From an uncultured Lachnospiraceae bacterium (GTDB taxonomy: Bacteria > Bacillota > Clostridia > Lachnospirales > Lachnospiraceae), in NCBI GenBank assembly GCA_910586095.1, contig CAJUHQ010000056.1, positions 1 through 22,139 of the forward strand: a stretch of 22,139 nucleotides of DNA, read 5' to 3'. The notes under the pieces are model-generated. The model did no database searches. It was not told the DNA's origin and saw only the letters and a program-made list of their open reading frames with translations. Below, one piece after another: positions 7,199 through 13,967 of the stretch; position 1 is the stretch's first letter; every line of letters starts with the position of its first letter. Both the position numbers and the translations under genes were made by a program.

Positions 7199-8566
7199 AT
7201 GAAAAAACAATTTTTACTTATATCTATGTTGTTATCAGCGACCGTACTCTTTAGCGGGTGTTCTAGATCAGCACCTTTTGTTTCAGAGGCACAAGAACCG
7301 CCTCAATCGCCACAAACTCCAACACCTAATCATACTTCGGATATGGTTGCTATCCCTACAACCGTATCCGAAGATCAAAACACAGTCACAAACCTTACTG
7401 AAAAAAACAATGTAGGGATCTGCATTGACTATGCTATTTCTTCATATGCATCTATACAAAATTTTAGCTATCAACTATTTGAAAAAAATCAAAGTGTTGA
7501 AAATCCTGTATTATCGCCAGTCTCCGCATATCTTGCGCTGTCAATGGCTGGTTTTGGCGCAGATGGAAACACTAGGGAAGAATTTCTAAAACTTTTAGGA
7601 GAAGATATGGCATGCGTATCGGATGATCTAATGAATACTCTTCCTAAGAATACTCAAAATACAAAAGTTTCATTGGCAAATTCTGCGTGGATTGATAATC
7701 AATTTGTGACAAATCAGAGTTGGGTTGGAGAAATAAAATCTTTGATGGATGCACAAGCCTTTCAGTCTAATTTGTCCTCTACAGAGACTATGAACAGCAT
7801 AAATGATTGGATTCGATCTTGCACAAATGGTTTAATTGATTCTATGTTATCAGAACCACTTGCTTCAGATACACAGCTAGTTCTTTTTAATACCCTTTAC
7901 TTTAAGGCCAAATGGGATTCTCCTTTTGAAAAAATCGCGACATACACCGATCATTTTACGCTGGCGAACTCAGAGATTGTAGATGTAGAAATGATGCACA
8001 AATCCAATGAGATGCTAAACTACATTTCAAATGATTTTGCAGAAGGATTGATCTTTCCTTATCAATCACGAGAAGAATCCGATGGAAATTTAGTTTTCAT
8101 TGCATTAAAACCCACAACCTCTGACATCGATATTCGTAAAGTATCTAGTCTGTTGACAAAGGATGTTTTATCTGAGTTACTTGCCACAAAGCAAAGTACA
8201 GTAGTCAATACCAAAATTCCTAAATTTGAAATTACCTTCGAAAAAGATCTTAACGAGAGTTTGCAAAGTATGGGACTTCAGGAAGCTTTTGACCAAACAA
8301 AGGCAAATTTAGGAAACTTAGGAACAACTCCAGACAATGACAATCTATACATTAGTTTGGTACGACAAAAAGCTAAAGTTATTGTGGACGAAAACGGTAC
8401 TGAAGCTGCTGCTGCGACAGAAGTAGCAATTATGAAATGTACTGCTCTTAATCCAACAGGAGAATCTATTGATGTATACTTTGACGAACCATTCCTCTAT
8501 ATCATAATGGATATGGACAAAGAAATACCACTGTTTATTGGTATTCTCGATAATCCAGTGGTATAG
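7199..8566 (+). CDS. Serpin 2, lipoprotein protease inhibitor
   Basis: 455 residues from ATG 7199, chosen because AAGGAGGA lies six bases upstream and the signal peptide starts there. A longer frame from 7094 would bury the signal. Lipobox FSGC puts the lipidated Cys at 21, followed by a Pro/Ser/Thr-rich linker (22-80). Serpin landmarks: NPVLSPVSAYLALSMAG at 102-118, LANSAW at 159-164, NTLYFKAKWDSPF at 231-243, hinge ENGTEAAAATEVA at 398-410, and FDEPFLYIIMD at 428-438. The hinge keeps P15 Gly and P14 Thr, so it should be inhibitory. Nominal P1 is C414 in a MKCTAL context, with K413 beside it as an alternative. The loop is six residues longer than alpha-1-antitrypsin and differs from serpins 1 and 3 at every position around the scissile bond. 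No TGCAACC promoter lies before it, so it is likely transcribed with the sigma genes. Confidence 0.92.
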   Translation: MKKQFLLISMLLSATVLFSGCSRSAPFVSEAQEPPQSPQTPTPNHTSDMVAIPTTVSEDQNTVTNLTEKNNVGICIDYAISSYASIQNFSYQLFEKNQSVENPVLSPVSAYLALSMAGFGADGNTREEFLKLLGEDMACVSDDLMNTLPKNTQNTKVSLANSAWIDNQFVTNQSWVGEIKSLMDAQAFQSNLSSTETMNSINDWIRSCTNGLIDSMLSEPLASDTQLVLFNTLYFKAKWDSPFEKIATYTDHFTLANSEIVDVEMMHKSNEMLNYISNDFAEGLIFPYQSREESDGNLVFIALKPTTSDIDIRKVSSLLTKDVLSELLATKQSTVVNTKIPKFEITFEKDLNESLQSMGLQEAFDQTKANLGNLGTTPDNDNLYISLVRQKAKVIVDENGTEAAAATEVAIMKCTALNPTGESIDVYFDEPFLYIIMDMDKEIPLFIGILDNPVV

Positions 8567-8579
8567 ATAGCTGCATATT

Positions 8580-9161
8580 TTATTCAGCAGTCTCCGAATC
8601 AATCGTTTCGGAGACTGTTTCTTGTGTATCTTCGTCGCCAGACAGCCACTTGTCAAGTACACTGCTGTCATTAGACTCCTCATATATAATGACGTTCTCC
8701 CCCTGCGGGATTTCCTCTCCTTCTAATACATAACCAATATAAGTAATTCGAATCATAGCGCGCGTATAATACTCATATGCAGCGTTTGCATAGCTCTCAT
8801 TAAATTCTCCCACTTCGTATGCAGTATGATAGTAGGAGACTGCCTTTGACATATTTTCACTCGCTTCCATAGCTAATTCTTCCACTGCACTATATCGTGC
8901 TGGAATATTTAGTTCAGCAAATGCAGAAAATTTTTCATCCATATCATCCAAGATCTCCAACAATTCTTGTGATGATTCTTGTTTATTCACATCGAGCATA
9001 TTAATTTTTCCATCTACTTCTTTTATATAATTTGCAAAGTCTAAAACAGATGTCGAAAAATTGGCAAGTTCTTTCTCCTCATCACTGGTTTTTCCACAAC
9101 CAAACAAGCAAGTAGCAGACAATGTTACAATCACTATAACTTTATATAATTTTTTTAACAT
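8580..9161 (-). CDS. Lipoprotein of unknown function
   Basis: 193 residues. The hydrophobic signal peptide ends in LFGC, so Cys22 should be lipidated. The mature part (about 27-160) is acidic and appears largely helical, with aromatic stretches such as KAVSYYHTAYEV and NAAYEYYTRAMIRI, followed by an acidic Ser/Thr-rich tail. I do not recognise a family. It lies convergent to serpin 2, leaving only 13 bases between the stop codons, and separates serpin 2 from serpin 3. The weak AAAGG before the start (complement of 9174-9179) and a promoter at 9225-9253 support independent expression. Position inside the serpin cluster suggests a surface role, but no function can be assigned. Confidence 0.8.
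   Translation of the reverse strand: MLKKLYKVIVIVTLSATCLFGCGKTSDEEKELANFSTSVLDFANYIKEVDGKINMLDVNKQESSQELLEILDDMDEKFSAFAELNIPARYSAVEELAMEASENMSKAVSYYHTAYEVGEFNESYANAAYEYYTRAMIRITYIGYVLEGEEIPQGENVIIYEESNDSSVLDKWLSGDEDTQETVSETIDSETAE
8588..8623 (+). terminator. Terminator of serpin 2, inside the convergent gene
   Basis: CAGTCTCCGAA (8588-8598) and TTCGGAGACTG (8607-8617) form a perfect 11-base stem with an 8-base loop, then TTTCTTG. It lies 21 bases after the serpin 2 stop and entirely within the last codons of the minus-strand lipoprotein gene. Confidence 0.75.
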
Positions 9162-9224
9162 ATTGTGTTCAACCTTTACAGAAAATTTTACAAAAAGTTT
9201 TATTTTTCGTTTTTTGTCAGTATT

Positions 9225-9253
9225 ACTTTATCATAAATTGTGTCTAAAATCAA
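9225..9253 (-). promoter_or_regulatory. Sigma-A-like promoter for the minus-strand lipoprotein
   Basis: On the minus strand TTGATT (9253-9248), 17 bases, TAAAGT (9230-9225). The -35 is good and the -10 is weak. The start codon is about 63 bases downstream. Confidence 0.4.
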
Positions 9254-9269
9254 TTAAAAACAAACTATT

Positions 9270-9298
9270 TTGACAATGTTTGACAACAATTTTATGAT
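9270..9298 (+). promoter_or_regulatory. Sigma-A promoter reading toward serpin 3
   Basis: TTGACA (9270-9275), exactly 17 bases, TATGAT (9293-9298). It points toward serpin 3, whose ATG is 268 bases on. A second TTGACA (9280-9285) overlaps the spacer. It would give serpin 3 basal expression independent of the ECF factor. Confidence 0.55.
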
Positions 9299-9325
9299 GG
9301 ATAGATAAATTTCACGCTAGAAATT

Positions 9326-9358
9326 TGGAAGTTAGCAAAGTAAAAATATGGAAGTTAG
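9326..9358 (+). repeat. Direct repeat TGGAAGTTAG, two copies
   Basis: Copies at 9326-9335 and 9349-9358, 23 bases apart start to start, just downstream of the sigma-A promoter and upstream of the ECF-like promoter of serpin 3. The spacing is about two helical turns, which would suit a DNA-binding protein contacting one face. A binder is not known. Confidence 0.45.
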
Positions 9359-9387
9359 TATTATAGATGTTGTAAAAAATTTGATAA

Positions 9388-9433
9388 AAAATGCAACCAT
9401 ACATAAAAAATTCCTTCTTATTTATTATAAGAA
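9388..9433 (+). promoter_or_regulatory. Probable ECF-type promoter of serpin 3
   Basis: AAAATGCAACCA (9388-9399), 13 bases, CCTTCTTA (9413-9420), then TAAGAA (9428-9433), which forms a shorter dyad with TTCTTA. The 12-base box and 8-base box are identical to those before serpin 1 and the distance differs by one base, while the sequence between them is different. This pattern is what a shared promoter would leave. Confidence 0.55.
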
Positions 9434-9462
9434 AAATAAACGTAAATGTGATATTAGTTTCT

Positions 9463-9517
9463 AACTGCCTGTGGCAGTTTCCACTCATAGTAGAGGCTGC
9501 TTCGCAGAGAAGTACTA
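9463..9517 (+). promoter_or_regulatory. Structured leader of serpin 3
   Basis: Hairpin one: AACTGCC (9463-9469) with GGCAGTT (9473-9479), 3-base loop. An overlapping alternative pairs GTGG (9471-9474) with CCAC (9481-9484). Hairpin two: TAGTA (9488-9492) and CTGC (9497-9500) with GCAG (9504-9507) and TACTA (9513-9517). There is no T-run after either, so this is not a terminator. Serpin 1 has no comparable leader. The role is unknown; a small dispersed repeat is another possibility. Confidence 0.45.
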
Positions 9518-9566
9518 CGTTTCATGCCGATAATTTGAGATTCTGCAAAGTGGAGGAGGGTAATAT

Positions 9567-10829
9567 ATGAAAGAAAATTATAAAAAAATTCGACTATTCA
9601 CAACAGTTTTAACCACAACAGCAATTCTTTTGAGTGGTTGTGACCAAGATCAAATATCTTACGATGCTCAAAAGAACACTTCCTCTATTGTTATGGAACC
9701 TGCTGTCGTTTCCTATGATACTGTCAAAACATTTAGTTATGACCTATTTTCGCAGAATATGCACTCTCAGAATCCTGTCTTATCACCTATCTCTGCATAT
9801 TTAGCTCTTTCTATGGCAGGTTCTGGTTCAGGCAGTACAACGAAAGAAGCCTTTGTTGATCTCTTAGGTGAAAATATGACTTCTACATCCAACAGTATCA
9901 TACACCTATTATCACAAAATAATAGTGATAATGTGATATCTCTAGCCAATTCTATATGGATTGATGACTCATGTTCTGTAAAGACTAATTGGCTTGACAA
10001 TATTCAATCTGTTATGAATGTAGAAGCTTTTAAAGCAGATTTGTCTTCGGCCCAAATCACACAGAAGATGAATCAATGGATACAAGAACAAACCAATGGC
10101 ATGATTGATAATATGATCTACGATCCTTTTCCTGCGGATACAAAAGTAGTACTTTTTGATACCATTTATTTCAAAGCAAAGTGGAAGACAGCGTTTGATC
10201 CATCAAAAACTTATGAGGATACCTTTTTTCTAGAAAATGGAGAACAACTTCTAACTAAGACTATGCATTTATATACTTCCGATCTCGATTATTTGTCCAC
10301 TGACTTTGCGGAAGGTTTATTGTTGCCTTATCAAGATACAGATGCTAGTAGTAGTCTTGCATTTTTAGTGCTAAAGCCCACAGATGAAAAGTATACGATT
10401 CGTGAAATTTATGAGAAATTGACCGAAAAAGTCATTTCAGATATGCTAGACAATCGAAAAACTATGTTAGTCAATACAAAGCTTCCAACCTTTGCAATTA
10501 CTTTTGACCAATCGCTTAATGACAGTTTACAACATATGGGCTTGGAAGAAGCTTTTGATCCTTCACAGGCAGACTTTAGCAATCTAAGCCACTCTAAGCT
10601 ATATATCAGTCTAGTGCGCCAAAAAGCAAAAATTATTGTGTCTGAGGAGGAGACTGAGGCAGCAGCAGTCACAGAAGTTGCTATGTCTGGCGGTGGAGAA
10701 CTTGTCCCTGCTGAATCTATTACAAATGTATATTTTGACAGACCATTTCTCTATATAATATTGGATTTAGAACAAGAATTACCTCTTTTTATTGGTATTT
10801 TGGATAATCCACAATCAATTGAACCATAG
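9567..10829 (+). CDS. Serpin 3, lipoprotein serpin with altered hinge
   Basis: 420 residues. Lipobox LSGC places the lipidated Cys at 25, with a shorter linker (26-50) than its paralogues. Serpin landmarks: NPVLSPISAYLALSMAG at 69-85, DTIYFKAKWKTAF at 198-210, and FDRPFLYIILD at 390-400. The hinge is EEETEAAAVTEVA (360-372): the usually invariant P15 Gly is replaced by Glu (E362). P15 helps the loop insert, so inhibition may be slower, or the protein may act as a substrate or be non-inhibitory. Nominal P1 is G376 in an MSGGGELVP context. The first serpin motif also carries GSGSGST where the others read GFGADGNT or SLGADGDT. A GGAGG-type site precedes the ATG. It has its own promoters and a long leader. 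It is clearly a serpin; its activity is uncertain. Confidence 0.92.
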   Translation: MKENYKKIRLFTTVLTTTAILLSGCDQDQISYDAQKNTSSIVMEPAVVSYDTVKTFSYDLFSQNMHSQNPVLSPISAYLALSMAGSGSGSTTKEAFVDLLGENMTSTSNSIIHLLSQNNSDNVISLANSIWIDDSCSVKTNWLDNIQSVMNVEAFKADLSSAQITQKMNQWIQEQTNGMIDNMIYDPFPADTKVVLFDTIYFKAKWKTAFDPSKTYEDTFFLENGEQLLTKTMHLYTSDLDYLSTDFAEGLLLPYQDTDASSSLAFLVLKPTDEKYTIREIYEKLTEKVISDMLDNRKTMLVNTKLPTFAITFDQSLNDSLQHMGLEEAFDPSQADFSNLSHSKLYISLVRQKAKIIVSEEETEAAAVTEVAMSGGGELVPAESITNVYFDRPFLYIILDLEQELPLFIGILDNPQSIEP

Positions 10830-10969
10830 CTACTTTTCAAGAACAAAGTGGTATGATATGATCTTCTTAATTAAAGCAATATATTTTTTAGCATTTTCTG
10901 TGTTTGATGGAAATACGTACTTTTTAATTAATATAATCAAAAATATTGATAAAATTAGGAGGTCTACAT

Positions 10970-11557
10970 ATGGAATGGGCTGATGGAAAAATAAGATGTC
11001 GTTGGGCCAATCCCAAAAATGAAAACTATATCCATTATCATGATAAGGAATGGGGTGTTCCTGTATATGATGATAAGAAACTCTTTGAAATGCTGATATT
11101 AGAATCTTTTCAGGCTGGCTTATCTTGGGAATGTGTATTAAACAAACAAAAGGATTTCAGAAAGGCATTTGATAACTTCGATCTAGAGAAGGTTTGTGCC
11201 TATGATGAAACCTATATAGAAGAATTAATAAAAAATCCTGCTATTATCCGTAACCGATTAAAAATACAAGCAACAGTTACCAATGCAAAGGTATTTCAAA
11301 AAATCCAACAAGAATTTCAGAGTTTTTCAAATTATCTTTGGCATTGGACAAATCAAAAAATAATATATGAGAAAGAATTAACACATTCTGTTCTTTCTGA
11401 TACTATATCAAAGGACTTAAAAAAGCGTGGAATGAAATTTGTAGGAACTACCATTATCTATGCTTATCTACAAGCCGTGGGTGTAATCTATGCCCATGAA
11501 GATGGCTGTTTTTTAGAACACTGTAAAAAACATGAAAAAAATAATGATTTGATGTGA
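10970..11557 (+). CDS. tag: DNA-3-methyladenine glycosylase I
   Basis: 195 residues from ATG 10970, seven bases after AGGAGG (10957-10962). An upstream in-frame start at 10946 would precede that site and is unlikely. The enzyme removes 3-methyladenine from alkylated DNA as the first step of base excision repair. The Tag zinc ligands are present: C10 and H24 near the N-terminus (IRCRWAN, HYHDKEWGVP) and H176/C180 in AHEDGC. The catalytic-site glutamate and tryptophan correspond to E45 and W53 in LESFQAGLSW. Length matches the family. The gene follows serpin 3 with 140 bases between and no clear terminator. A TATAAT at 10932-10937 lacks a good -35. Confidence 0.95.
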   Translation: MEWADGKIRCRWANPKNENYIHYHDKEWGVPVYDDKKLFEMLILESFQAGLSWECVLNKQKDFRKAFDNFDLEKVCAYDETYIEELIKNPAIIRNRLKIQATVTNAKVFQKIQQEFQSFSNYLWHWTNQKIIYEKELTHSVLSDTISKDLKKRGMKFVGTTIIYAYLQAVGVIYAHEDGCFLEHCKKHEKNNDLM

Positions 11558-11660
11558 TATCTTCTTCTTTATGCTAAAGAAAACATCCACTTTAGCCGAA
11601 TATATACTATATAGGAATTATTTTAGATTCCTCACTATTTTGGCAAAGGAGGACACGTTT

Positions 11661-12161
11661 ATGTTAGCAAAAACAATGGATGGCTTATTAGGAGCACGAA
11701 TCAACATGGATTTAGTCCGTGTTCCAATGAAAGTTTATAGGGAAGCAAAATTAAAAAAAGATACGGAAACCATGAAACGTGCGATGGGCTATGCTAATGA
11801 GTTCTCCGACAAGGCACAAGAGTATCAAGTAAAAGCAGATGAGGGCATGATCGAAGATGCAAAAGAAGCGAGAGAAAAGGCTGAATTAGAGCTTGAAGAA
11901 GCAATTGAACGTCGCCGCAAGGAACGTGCAGAACTTGAAGAACAGCGATATGAACAAGAAGAGCCTGTCAACGAGACAGAAACTTCCACTGAAAATAAGG
12001 ATGGGAAAATTTTATTAAAAAATGATGATAAGAATACTGATCCCATTATAATAAACAATTCAAAGACAGATACAGAAACGAAAACAAAACCCATATCCTA
12101 TACAAAAAATGCAGAAGCAACCCCAACGTTTATAGGTGTAAAGTTTTCTCTTTTTGCATAA
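11661..12161 (+). CDS. Charged coiled-coil protein of unknown function
   Basis: 166 residues from ATG 11661, which follows AAAGGAGG (11646-11652) at eight bases. An in-frame start at 11571 has no comparable site. The protein has no signal peptide or membrane helix. The N-terminal 45 residues (MLAKTMDGLLGARINMDLVRV onwards) are moderately hydrophobic. Residues about 45-105 are Glu/Lys/Ala/Arg-rich and probably a coiled coil (EAREKAELELEEAIERRRKE). The remainder is polar, low-complexity and rich in Asn, Thr and Lys. I recognise no family. It sits between tag and a strong terminator, so it may share the tag message. It is probably cytoplasmic. The confidence is in the reading frame, not a function. 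Confidence 0.7.
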   Translation: MLAKTMDGLLGARINMDLVRVPMKVYREAKLKKDTETMKRAMGYANEFSDKAQEYQVKADEGMIEDAKEAREKAELELEEAIERRRKERAELEEQRYEQEEPVNETETSTENKDGKILLKNDDKNTDPIIINNSKTDTETKTKPISYTKNAEATPTFIGVKFSLFA

Positions 12162-12218
12162 TCTATATTTGAGCTAACTCCCAAAAATAATTTCTTGCAA
12201 CTTACTCAAAGAATATCA

Positions 12219-12267
12219 AAACTCTAAGGTTGCCCAAATGCAACCTTAGAGTTTCTTGATTTTTTTA
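12219..12267 (+). terminator. Strong rho-independent terminator
   Basis: AAACTCTAAGGTTGC (12219-12233) and GCAACCTTAGAGTTT (12240-12254) form a perfect 15-base stem with a 6-base loop, followed by TCTTGATTTTTTT. It ends the tag/coiled-coil gene transcript. Confidence 0.9.
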
Positions 12268-12277
12268 AGATAGTTTT

Positions 12278-12306
12278 TTGACTATTTTTTAGAACAATAG
12301 TATTCT
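12278..12306 (+). promoter_or_regulatory. Sigma-A-like promoter for the MATE gene
   Basis: TTGACT (12278-12283), 17 bases, TATTCT (12301-12306), immediately after the preceding terminator. The leader to the ATG at 12433 would be about 120 bases, AT-rich and without a clear structure. Confidence 0.5.
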
Positions 12307-12432
12307 ATCTTTAAAATAGCACTATTACTTACTAAAAATACTAATATAAATAGCCATAAAAACCAAAAATACTATAAGAATAAAACAAATAAGAGACAAC
12401 TAAAAATTGTTTCTTAAGAGGAGAAGAAACGT

Positions 12433-13785
12433 ATGTCACACAATCAAAAAACAGACTTAACTACTCAGCCGCCAGCGCGAAGCCTTTTTTTCTTTGCGTT
12501 ACCTATGATTATTGGAAACTTATTTCAACAATTTTACAATATGGCAGACACAATTATCGTAGGTCAATTTGTAGGTGAAGATGCCTTGGCAGCAGTGGGT
12601 GCATCCTATTCCTTTACCACAGTTTTTATTATGATTGCAATCGGCGGCGGTATTGGTGCCTCCGTTTTGACAAGCCAGTATTTTGGTGCCAAACAATACA
12701 AAGAAATGAAAAGTTCTGCATATACCTTTTTAATTACATTTGCTGTGTTTAGTACATTTTTGGCACTTTTGGGTTTTCTAATCAATCCAACTGTTTTGCG
12801 ATTATTGAAAACACCCGACAATATTATGGAAGATGCTATCTCGTATCTACAAATTTATTTTATAGGATTACCGTTTTTATTTATGTATAACATTTTGTCA
12901 GCAAATTTTAATGCTCTAGGAAAGTCTAAGATTCCTTTATATCTCTTGATATTTTCTTCTGTCTTAAATATCATTATAGATTTGTGGATGGTTGGTGGTC
13001 TTAAACTTGGCGTGGCAGGTGCTGCAATTGCCACTGTGATTGCTCAAGGAATCGCGGCTGTTATTTCCTTTGCTATATTAATGCGATTGCTTCATACCTA
13101 CAAAACAGAAGGGCCTGTCACACGATTTTGTACAGGGATGTTTGTGACAGGTATTAAAATTGCTATTCCATCTATTATCCAACAATCGATTGTGAGCATT
13201 GGTATGTTACTTACACAATCCGCAGTCAATCGATTTGGCTCCTCTGCACTAGCAGGGTATTCTGCTGGAACGCGGCTTGAATCACTGTGCATTGTGCCAA
13301 TGATTGCTACCGGAAATGCTATGTCCACCTTTACCGCACAGAATCTAGGAGCTGCAAAGCCGGAGCGTGTACGACAAGGATATCATGCTGCGTATGGTAT
13401 TATCATAGGTTTTGGCATAGTTTTGATTGTAATTGCTCAGCTTTTCTATCGTCCAATTGTCTCTGCATTTGTGGATGCTTCAAGTTCAGCAAAGGCTTTT
13501 GAAACAGGAATCTCTTATTTTCGTTTTATAGGTTGTTTCTTTTCTTTTCTAGGATTTAAAGCAATTACAGACGGTATTCTTAGAGGGGCTGGTGATATTA
13601 AAGTGTACATGCTTGCCAATCTTATTAATCTTACAATCCGCGTTGCAGTAGCGCAGATTTGTTCTCCTATTTGGGGGATACAGCTTATATGGTATGCTGT
13701 TCCTATGGGATGGATTGTCAACTACTTGATTTCATACTTTTGGTACCGCACAGGAAACTGGCAGAAAAAAATTATTCCAGACTAA
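12433..13785 (+). CDS. MATE family multidrug/Na+ (H+) antiporter
   Basis: 450 residues with about twelve hydrophobic helices in two related halves, the length and layout of MATE exporters. The first helix region reads LFFFALPMIIGNLFQQFYNMAD, followed by TIIVGQFVGEDALAAVGAS, the usual start of MatE repeats. The second repeat begins near IKIAIPSIIQQS and includes FGSSALAGYSAGTRLES. Such pumps export cationic drugs or metabolites driven by Na+ or H+. The substrate cannot be read from sequence. The ribosome binding site is an AGGAG-like stretch about eight bases before the ATG. It has its own promoter. There is no adjacent MarR- or MerR-type regulator. Confidence 0.93.
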   Translation: MSHNQKTDLTTQPPARSLFFFALPMIIGNLFQQFYNMADTIIVGQFVGEDALAAVGASYSFTTVFIMIAIGGGIGASVLTSQYFGAKQYKEMKSSAYTFLITFAVFSTFLALLGFLINPTVLRLLKTPDNIMEDAISYLQIYFIGLPFLFMYNILSANFNALGKSKIPLYLLIFSSVLNIIIDLWMVGGLKLGVAGAAIATVIAQGIAAVISFAILMRLLHTYKTEGPVTRFCTGMFVTGIKIAIPSIIQQSIVSIGMLLTQSAVNRFGSSALAGYSAGTRLESLCIVPMIATGNAMSTFTAQNLGAAKPERVRQGYHAAYGIIIGFGIVLIVIAQLFYRPIVSAFVDASSSAKAFETGISYFRFIGCFFSFLGFKAITDGILRGAGDIKVYMLANLINLTIRVAVAQICSPIWGIQLIWYAVPMGWIVNYLISYFWYRTGNWQKKIIPD

Positions 13786-13967
13786 ATTGAATTATGATTT
13801 TATATTTGACATGTTGACAAAAACTAAAAAACAATGTGCCACATCAAGACGTTACACACATTTTTAGTGATAAGACCGCTTATAATCATCATAAAAAGGA
13901 TGTTGTAGATTTATATAAATCAATATATACATCTGAATTATTTTTACTGCTTCATGAAAGGAAACAA

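Noticed and set aside
12240..12245. GCAACC near 12240 as another ECF-type promoter
   Set aside because: It is one arm of a 15-base terminator stem and no CTTCTTA follows at -10 distance.
13836..13967. Longer N-terminus for RecQ
   Set aside because: The extra residues resemble no RecQ, and a ribosome binding site precedes ATG 13968.
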